Of a DNA stretch of 64,000 bases, positions 57,328-64,000 are shown piece after piece (positions within the stretch are counted from its first letter, which is position 1; the number at the start of each line of letters is the position of its first letter). Position numbers and translations under genes: made by a program. This stretch comes from Oxytricha trifallax. Lineage: Eukaryota; Ciliophora; Spirotrichea; Sporadotrichida; Oxytrichidae. The stretch covers positions 1 to 64,000 of the forward strand of contig ARYC01000555.1 in assembly GCA_000711775.1 (NCBI GenBank), read 5' to 3'. Under the pieces are notes generated by a model. It saw nothing but the letters and a program-made list of their open reading frames with translations. It did no database searches and was not told where the DNA came from.

Positions 57328-57630
57328 ATGAAATTACTAAGAATTTTTTAACTTTTGACATTATTGCTATTGACTGAACTTTACATCATCTCTTCTAAAT
57401 GTTATAGACCATACTGTTAAATTATAATAATTTAAAGCAAATGTTTCAGTTTAATGAATATAAATTCTGTTAATATTTTAATATTTTAAGACTGTGGAGT
57501 AAGAACATTAGAGATAAGACCCTGTGAAGTGGATTGTGATTGCTAGTACTCTGACGAATTTTGTGGGAGCGAGGGCTACTGCTCAATAAATCAAGCAATA
57601 TACATTGATAACCCATGTCCTACTGATTGA
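57328..57630 (+). CDS. Secreted Cys-rich protein 14, short form
   Basis: One IES (57418-57495) is removed to give 74 residues. Signal peptide MKLLRIFQLLTLLLLTELY; mature part RPYCGVRTLEIRPC, VDCDCQYSDEFC, GYCSINQAIYIDNPC, ending TD. The usual DDDC is DCDC and SLY is AIY. No C-terminal module. A damaged near-copy lies at 62700-62826 beyond the TBE. Confidence 0.8.
57418..57495. other. IES, pointer ACTGT
   Basis: ACTGT at 57413-57417 and 57491-57495, 78 bp; joins CYRPYC to GVRTLEIR. Confidence 0.8.
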
Positions 57631-58069
57631 AAAAATATTAATGAATCTAGGTATTTACAAATGTTACTATAATTAATGCTTTTGTACAAGAATTCTCTAG
57701 ATTATTTTTAAACTATTTCAAATTAATTTATTTAGTTTTCATTTTTGATCAATTTATACATTTAGATACAAAATTTCATTAATTATAAAAAATTAAGTTA
57801 AAATATCTCATCATTATTAAATAGAAATAAATTAATTACTGATAATTTAAAAAATTAATAATTTATAATATTTTAAGTTAAATTAATATAGATAATACAT
57901 GTTGCCATAATTAATAATTAGTATTGCTAAAATGTGATGCTATTTTAAATTCGCTTGTTAAATTATTAACTTTCTATTTAACAACAACAATACTAATTAA
58001 GTGTTTGCACACTATATAATCTATAATATGTCATTATTATAAAAATTATAATATTTGATAGTTGAGATT

Positions 58070-58705
58070 GTAATTATTGAAAATTGCTTAAATTTTGTGC
58101 TTTTGCTACTAATACAATTTTACTTCGTCATTTCTAATGCCTCCTTCCCGCCTTTATTTATAAATAAACTTTTATATTAGTCATATTATATTAAAGTTAT
58201 TTTAATATTGTAGGAATACATTCAAAATTTTTAATTAATTATAATCAGAAAAATTCGAAAGTAAATATTTATTATTTTAAACGATTTTGGCCTTATTGAT
58301 ATAGAATTTAAAATTATATGAATTTTATTATTGGCGAGATAATTCCGCTTTAATGTGAGGTTATAATTTATAGAATTTAGAGGCGTTTAATTAAAGTCAA
58401 ATTATCTCGCACAAAGATGCGATTAAATAGTACCGACAGTTATAAAATGAAGTTTATTTTAAATTCTCTATCAAATTACCTCAAAATGCTTAAATTGGTT
58501 TACTTAAATACTATGATTTTTTGGATTTATTATTAGTTTTATTTAAATTAATTTCACGAATTTCTAATGAATTCCTACAATACTAAAATACTCCTGTAAT
58601 GATTGTGATTGTGGATACTCGGATGAGATGTGTTATGGCAATGGTTTCTGTTCTGTTGATATAACCTCATACATAAATGATCCTTGTTCCCTTATTAATA
58701 TACAA
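58070..58705 (+). pseudogene. Cys-rich protein 15, decayed
   Basis: A signal-peptide-like stretch without ATG (LNFVLLLLIQFYFVISNA, about 58090-58140) is followed about 430 bp later by CNDCDCGYSDEMC, GFCSVDITSYINDPC (58594-58690). The first cysteine block (YCGxxT) is not found between them. Either the gene has lost its start and first block, or a long IES hides them. Closest to gene 14 by its DCDC block. Confidence 0.6.
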
Positions 58706-59404
58706 TATTCTGTTGCTATAAAAAGTATAAAAAGGATTATTATAAAGTTAAATTCTTAAGAATAATTTAAATATGTTGATTTTTTAATAATATTCATTTA
58801 CTAATGAATTCACTTAAAGTTAAAATTGATTCTGTTGTATTTATTATTGTTCTTTTATTTATGATTCCTAAATCATAAATTAATTTATGATTTTTTAGAG
58901 TATATATTTCAATTAAATCTAACAAAGAAGCTACTCGCGGTTTTAATTTTTATAAAAAAGCAATGAAGATATTTTCCAATAGTTTGACCTTACTCATCCA
59001 GATTTATTTATAAATATTACTTAATCTAATATTATAATATTTTTATTTTTTTATTTAGAGCTTTAAAAAAGAATATCTTAAATAGTTATATTAATAAAAA
59101 TTTAATGAAATTCATCTCTAAATTTTAAATTTGACTATTGATTTTTATTAAAACTTAACATTATTTATAAGTTTAAATTTTCTTATTTCAACTTATCACA
59201 ACAATAATCAATATTTATTAATTTGAAGAATTGAAAATAATTACTTAACATTTTAGAATCACTAATTTTAGCCAAGCATGTGATTAAATAGTATTGAGTT
59301 ACTAATGTTAGAGACTTCTAATTTAGGCACCAAATTCACTTATATATTAAGCATGGCAGACTGTTTATTAATAACAAATAAAAACAATCAAGTTAAAACA
59401 ACCA

Positions 59405-59779
59405 ATGAAACTCATAACAACTTGGACAATATCCTTAACTTTGTTTGCAATTGCTACTTTTGCATAGGATGACTGTGTTCCTATTCCTTACTTTTAAAAA
59501 AATAAATTGTTTTATTCATTTTTTACATGTTGAGAAAGGAATATATTTCATTATAAAAATTACTGTGGAGAAATAATTGGTGCATCAGAGGAATGCAAAG
59601 TGAACTGTGATTGCTATTATCCAGACGAGTTCTGCAACTCGAATGGACAGTGTGAAAAAGATGAGTCACTCTATAATGATAATTAAAACTCAAAATTTAG
59701 TTAATTTATGAAAAGAGCAAACTTAAGTATACAATTTATTTTTCATATTCAAGTTATCGCTATACTCTTTTTTTCTTGA
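59405..59779 (+). CDS. Secreted Cys-rich protein 16, divergent
   Basis: One IES (59492-59563) is removed to give about 100 residues. Signal peptide MKLITTWTISLTLFAIATFA; mature part DDCVPIPYCGEIIGASEEC, VNCDCYYPDEFC, GQCEKDESLYNDN. The last family cysteine (DPC) is missing: the frame runs on through A/T-rich codons to TGA 59777-59779, so the true end may be hidden by another IES. A near-copy starts at 63762. Confidence 0.65.
59492..59563. other. IES, pointer TTAC
   Basis: TTAC at 59488-59491 and 59560-59563, 72 bp; joins VPIPY to CGEIIG. The copy at 63762 has the same pointer at the same codon. Confidence 0.8.
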
Positions 59780-59929
59780 AAGAGTAATTTTTCATATATT
59801 TTCTGATGGAATAAATTTACTTAAAATTCAAAGTTATCTAAGAGACAGACAATGTTTTATTTGTAAAAGATTTTTAATACACCATAATATTAAAATGACA
59901 TCCATATTTGATATAATATTTTAAGAGTT

Positions 59930-60105
59930 AGAATGGGCAACCAATACTCTTGCCTTTGATCAACGAAATTTACTGTGATTTGATCAAAAGACCCAAATAA
60001 AATTGCGCCACAGCATGCGATTGCCTATATTAAGACACTGAATGCAGAGAAGATGGATTATGCTACGTGACCAAAGAATTCCCAGCTGATACCTGTAATT
60101 CATGA
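59930..60105 (+). CDS. Cys-rich protein 17 fragment, second subfamily
   Basis: The frame LPLINEIYCDLIKRPKQNC, CDCLYQDTEC, GLCYVTKEFPADTC ends at TGA 60103-60105. It matches genes at 55697 and 56353 in cysteine order. No signal peptide or ATG is found in frame, so the first segment is either lost or separated by an unrecognised IES. Confidence 0.65.
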
Positions 60106-60562
60106 TGATATGGAAAAAATAATGCACAATTAAAAGTACCACAAATGCTTAAATTAGTATAAGAGAACATCTCTAATTCATGATTAATCACTAATATTGA
60201 TTGATATCAAGTTATAATTTCCTATTGAATAATAATTTATAAGTAAAAGGTTGATTAAATTAAAGCCTTAATTTCAAAAAAACTTAGATAGATTTAATTA
60301 ATTATAATCTTTAGCCAAGCTATAAATTGGCATAAAATTTCAAATCTTAGATTAATATATGTAGGTCCCTACTTTTAAATAAACTTATAACAAGTTGTCA
60401 GTTCTAGAATCAATTTTGCGTTTAATTTATAGAAAGTATGTCTAATAATTAAAAGATTTTTTTTAATTAACAAGATAAAATAATTATATAGAATGAGAGT
60501 GAGTTGCTAAACATAGTGATTACTATTTCTGGAATTTATTAACTATTTAAGCTATAGATTCT
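60106..60562. other. AT-rich spacer left of the TBE
   Basis: No gene fragment is recognised, although the right flank of the TBE begins inside a gene. The 5' half expected here for an insertion into that gene is not present. Confidence 0.45.
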
Positions 60563-60650
60563 AAACCCCAAAACCCCTTAAAAATGTTAATACGTGCTTT
60601 GATTTTCAGGGAATTTGTTAGGTGTTTTAACTTCGATATGGATGTGATAG

Positions 60651-61875
60651 ATAGAGTGAATATAACAAACCAGCACTTTACTATAAAAGCGAAGTCCATC
60701 AATTTTTGTTCTCACTGCCTTATAGCAGTATAACTAAACAATAATAGCTGAATTCCAAGCCTAAGAGGAAATCAAAGTTTCAATAGAAGCATATTGCCTA
60801 TCTTATTAATTAAAAAACTTTGAAGTATTGGGCTCACTTCTTTCTTTACCAACGAGCTACTATGTTTTACTGCTAGTTCCCTGAGTTAAAGATCTTTACA
60901 TAATCTGTTGCAAACACTGACAAATGAAATGTTATCTTTTACAAGGATGTGAATCGTATCTAGAGAGTGATTGATATCCTCAACCATTTTACAACAACTT
61001 AAATTATATTTATAATTAAATGCAGAGAGCTCAATAGAATAATATTAACTTTATTCATGCTGACGAGGCTGTGTTTACCTTCAAGACTTTCACATATAAG
61101 TCTTCGTATAAGAGTAAAGTATTGCTGACAAAGAATTTTATTCAGAATTTTGATTTCAATCAAACTAGAGTATTACTAAAATAGTGGCAGTTAAATTTTT
61201 TCTGATCTCTATTATTTATGAAAAATTGGGTTAAGATTTGTTGTAATTATAGTCATTGTTGTTATTATTGTCAGTATGATTGTTAAAATTGTAAGATAAA
61301 TAATTTGTTTTTGAATTGATTGTTATTGTACTTGTTAAAGAGTCAAAACACTAATGTTTAAATTTCATATGTTTTGGTAATTAAAGTATGCCATTTTTTG
61401 TATGTGTTAATCAATTTCTAATTAAAAATTAATATTCAAATATAATATTGAGAAAAATATAGAGGTATATGACTAGAAAGTCAAGAATTAAACAATGGCA
61501 ATTCTTGGAGGAATTAGCGAGGATGCTGGTTTAGAAACTTATGTTATTCATCCTCGCTCTATTAAGACAGAGCAGTATATTAAGTTCTTAGAACAGCTGA
61601 GAGAGAAGTACCCTGAATAAGAGATTATACTATTCGTTGATAATCTTTCTGTACATAAGACATAAGAAACAAGGAAGAGTTATGAACAACTAAGAATAAC
61701 ACCAGTGTTCAACGTACCTTACAGCCCATAGTTTAATGGAATTGAATTCTACTGGGGTATATTAAAAGGTCATTACAGCAAACTGCTGTTATACCACTTG
61801 ATGCATGACCTATCTATCGATACAGTAGACTTTATTAAAAGTTCAGCGACAAGAGAAAATAATTTATTGGCTTAA
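60651..61875 (+). pseudogene. TBE transposase, broken, with internal insertion
   Basis: The 5' half has several frame breaks. The catalytic blocks are kept: FIHADEAVFTF (about 61055-61088), then AILGGISEDAGLETYVIHPR, SIKTEQYIKFLEQL, EIILFVDNLSVHKT and PQFNGIELYWGILK, so all three acidic DDE residues are present. Between YKSSYKS and NIEVYDQKVK, at about 61119-61452, lies an insertion of about 330 bp of A/T-rich DNA that the copy at 37.4 kb lacks. Its ends show no clear intron signals. Confidence 0.8.
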
Positions 61876-61934
61876 AATGGGTGCTAAAATAAGGAGAGTG
61901 AATGAATATAAAGTTAGGTTAATGAATAAATAAG

Positions 61935-62513
61935 TCACAATTAAAATTCTTTAGAGGGAGTTGGCTTCTCTTTCTATTATTCTACTTCTTGATTCCCTCC
62001 TCCTAGGTTTCTTCTCTTGCTGCCAGCTCCAGCATCTATGTTCATTGATTCTGGAGGCTAAATATTTGAATAAATTCTCTTGCTAACTTCATACTTGTCT
62101 GCGACTTTCACTCTCTGCGAAGCTTGCTCTATTCCTTCATCAAGAAGATGCGAGTAATAGATTTTTCTAAAGAGTTATACTCCAAATCTTACTTGAAATA
62201 TAAGGGGGCTTCTGCAACTCTGATTCTTGAATAATTTTCATTCAAGTAATCACCTCTGATTGTTTCGAGTATCCTAAATAAATATTTTCTTTCTGGTAGT
62301 TTATTAGACAACTGCTTCTTAGTAGGCAGGTACTAGTGAAACCTCTGGGTCATTCATAGCATCATCATATAAGATAGTCACTGAGATATCTGGATAGTTT
62401 GGAATCTCTGTTAACATTACATCTTAAGTTTTTAAATGCTTTCTTCTATTCGCAGAGTTTCGCAGAGTATCGCTCTTAGAAATGAAATTTTAGTACCTTC
62501 CACGATCAGACAT
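61935..62513 (-). pseudogene. TBE 22-kDa-type protein, frame-shifted
   Basis: Starts MSDRGRYQNFISKSDTLRNS; continues TEIPNYPDISVTILYDDAM to KKIFIQDTRNNQ, where a frame break occurs near 62247, then GDYLNENYSRIRVAEAPLYF, a second break near 62150, and ends with ESMNIDAGAGSKRRNLGGGN before Glu/Lys-rich residues. Position and orientation relative to the transposase fit the small TBE gene of unknown role. Confidence 0.65.
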
Positions 62514-62698
62514 ATTAATTGAATAGATAGAGTTGTGGTTAAGTAAGATAAACTTCAGACCTCTCCCACAAAATCCTAAAGTGCATATCGAATGAAAAAC
62601 TTAAATACTATTTCACATTAAAACCAATTAATAACAAAGAACCTAACAAATTCCCTACAAATCAAGCTCTTATAAAACTCATTAAGGCGTTTTGGGGC

Positions 62699-62826
62699 AT
62701 TTATTAAAAATAAGACCCTGTGAAGTGGATTGTGATTGCTAATACTCATATGATTTATGTGGAAATGAATGCTAATGCTCAATCAATTAAGCAATATACA
62801 TAGAAAACCCATGTCTAACTGATTGA
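62699..62826 (+). pseudogene. Cys-rich protein 18, cut by the TBE
   Basis: Begins right at the TBE end with KIRPCEVDCDCQYSYDLC, then CQCSINQAIYIENPC and TD before TGA 62824-62826. It is a near-copy of gene 14 from its EIRPC block on; YSDEFC has become YSYDLC. The signal peptide and first cysteine are absent on the other side of the TBE. Downstream non-coding DNA also matches that of gene 14. Confidence 0.75.
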
Positions 62827-63761
62827 AATAATTATGATTCTAAATATTTACAAATGTTACTAAAATTAATGCTTGTGTACGAGAATTCTTTAGATTATTT
62901 AAACTATTTCAAATTAATTTATTATTCCTTTATTTTTAATCTATTTAATGCATTTAGACACAAAATTTCATTAAATTTATATCAAATCAACTTAATTAAC
63001 TCATCAAAATTAAATAGAAAAATAATAATTTATGATTATCAAAATTCATATAATATTTTATTGTAAAGAATGTAAATATAATAGAAAGATGAGATAATAT
63101 AGCACGGCCAATTTTAAAATCCAGCTAATTTTTAATTCTTTAATGAATTAACTAAGAGGAAAATTTTAAAAGATTTAATTTTTGGGATTAATTTTTTTTT
63201 ATTTTGTCCTTTTATTTATGATTCCTGTATAAATATTAAATTAATGATTTATTTTAGTCTTTATATTTTTATTTAATCTAACAAAGAAATTTCTAACTGT
63301 TTTACTTCTTATAAAAATAGCAATTTATTTATTATTATCAATTTTTTTACCTTTATTATCCAGATTTATTTATTATATTACTCTAATTAAAATAATAATC
63401 TTTTTATTTATGTTTTTAGAGATAAACAAAAGTATATCCTTTAAAACATTTATAAAAAATAAATTTACTGATAACTATATCTAAGAATTCAATTTTACCA
63501 TTATTTTCATTGAAACTTTCCGGTAATTATATTTTACGAATTTTCTTAATAAGAACTTATCATATCAATAATTAGATTATTATTAAATTTTAAAAATTAA
63601 AAGTAATTACTTAACTTTTTAGAATCACTAATATTTGCAAGGCATATTATTAAATAGTATTTAGTTACTAATGTTAGAGGCTTCTAACTTAAACATCATA
63701 TTCACTTGTATATTTAACAAGTCATTAAAATTAGATAAGAATAATCAAATTAAAACAATCT
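62827..63761. other. Duplicated spacer
   Basis: The spacer resembles the DNA after gene 14 (57631-57740) and before gene 16 (58830-59400), for example TTTATTTATGATTCCT and CTAACAAAGAA blocks in the same order, so it belongs to a segmental duplication. No gene of its own. Confidence 0.6.
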
Positions 63762-64000
63762 ATGAAACTCATAACAACTCTTACGATATCACTAACTCTA
63801 TTTGCAATTACTATATTTGCATTCGATGACTGTATTCCTTACCCTTACTTTTCCAAAATAAATATATATTTTTTATTCATAATATAAGAATATATTTCAT
63901 AAATAAATTACTGTGGCGAGAGAAATACCACGATATAATAATGCCAATTTAACTGTCATTGCAATAATCCAGACGATATATGCAACGCGGATGGGATCTG
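63762..64000 (+). CDS. Secreted Cys-rich protein 19, cut by window end
   Basis: Signal peptide MKLITTLTISLTLFAITIFA; after removal of IES 63849-63911 the mature part reads DDCIPYPYCGERNTTIQQC, FNCHCNNPDDIC, NADG. It is a near-copy of the gene at 59405 with the same IES and pointer. The remaining part lies outside the window. Confidence 0.7.
63849..63911. other. IES, pointer TTAC
   Basis: TTAC at 63845-63848 and 63908-63911, 63 bp; joins CIPYPY to CGERNTT. Confidence 0.8.

Larger units (their letters stand above)
60563..62698. mobile_element. TBE copy with inverted ends, shortened
   Basis: Terminal inverted repeats of roughly 75 bp are visible: the left starts ACCCCAAAACCCCTTAA and the right, on the opposite strand, GCCCCAAAACGCCTTAA; both continue into a shared AGGGAATTTGTTAGGT block. 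Inside are a plus-strand transposase remnant and a minus-strand 22-kDa-type gene. At about 2.1 kb it is half the length of a full TBE and lacks the third (57-kDa-type) gene. The right end abuts the middle of a Cys-rich gene. Confidence 0.85.

Noticed and set aside
62854-63066. Plus-strand frame of 70 residues right of the TBE
   Set aside because: It lies in duplicated A/T-rich spacer with no leader, cysteine pattern or counterpart frame in the copy after gene 14.
1-64000. tRNA, rRNA and CRISPR-like arrays
   Set aside because: No cloverleaf-consistent tRNA, rRNA stretch or spaced repeat array was recognised by eye; a covariance-model scan would be needed to exclude small RNAs.

Overview
The window is germline (micronuclear) DNA of a spirotrichous ciliate of the Oxytricha/Stylonychia/Tetmemena group. 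Three things show this. TAA and TAG must be read as glutamine and TGA as the only stop for any gene to stay open. Conserved genes are broken by short AT-rich internal eliminated sequences (IESs) flanked by 2-9 bp direct repeats (pointers), and removing the IES plus one pointer copy restores the frame. There are also telomere-bearing elements (TBEs), transposons with C4A4 telomere-like ends, which are limited to such germlines. A 64 kb stretch with many genes cannot be the gene-sized macronuclear genome. IES coordinates below run from the base after the left pointer to the last base of the right pointer copy. Introns are separate: short (30-90 bp), GT...AG.

Layout. 1-470: a TBE end abutting an AP2-domain fragment. 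1.5-11.9 kb: ordinary genes on both strands (tail-anchored coiled-coil protein, two-TM protein, Gln-rich protein, ankyrin protein with four IESs, cyclin, membrin-type SNARE). 12.2-24.9 kb: a MULE-transposase-derived SWIM-finger protein, an RCC1-repeat protein, CHMP1 (ESCRT-III), a large coiled-coil protein and importin alpha (four IESs). 25.4-37.2 kb: an RS-rich protein whose IES carries foreign-looking coding sequence, an IF3-like initiation factor, a tandem pair of unknown paralogues with IESs at the same places, and a ZIP-type zinc transporter that looks scrambled. 37.2-38.7 kb: a decayed TBE. 38.7-43.2 kb: an AT-rich desert with a few coding-like islands.

43.2-64 kb is the most striking part: a same-strand array of about eighteen small secreted cysteine-rich protein genes, fragments included. 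Most share a signal peptide followed by YCGxxTxDIRxC, DDxCxYSDEYC, GxC, SLYxDDPC and often a C-terminal CxxxxCxxGYxCxxGxC module. A smaller subfamily has a different cysteine spacing. A second TBE with about 75 bp inverted ends sits in the array and has destroyed one member; a block carrying two members is duplicated across it.

The housekeeping genes (vesicle traffic, nuclear import, translation, cell cycle) show no operon-like logic. The Cys-rich array is a locally expanded family whose members vary by loss of the C-terminal module, gain of a Pro/Thr/Ser-rich stalk, and decay. I do not recognise the family; secretion and disulfide-rich folding are inferred from sequence, and any signalling, adhesion or defence role is speculation.
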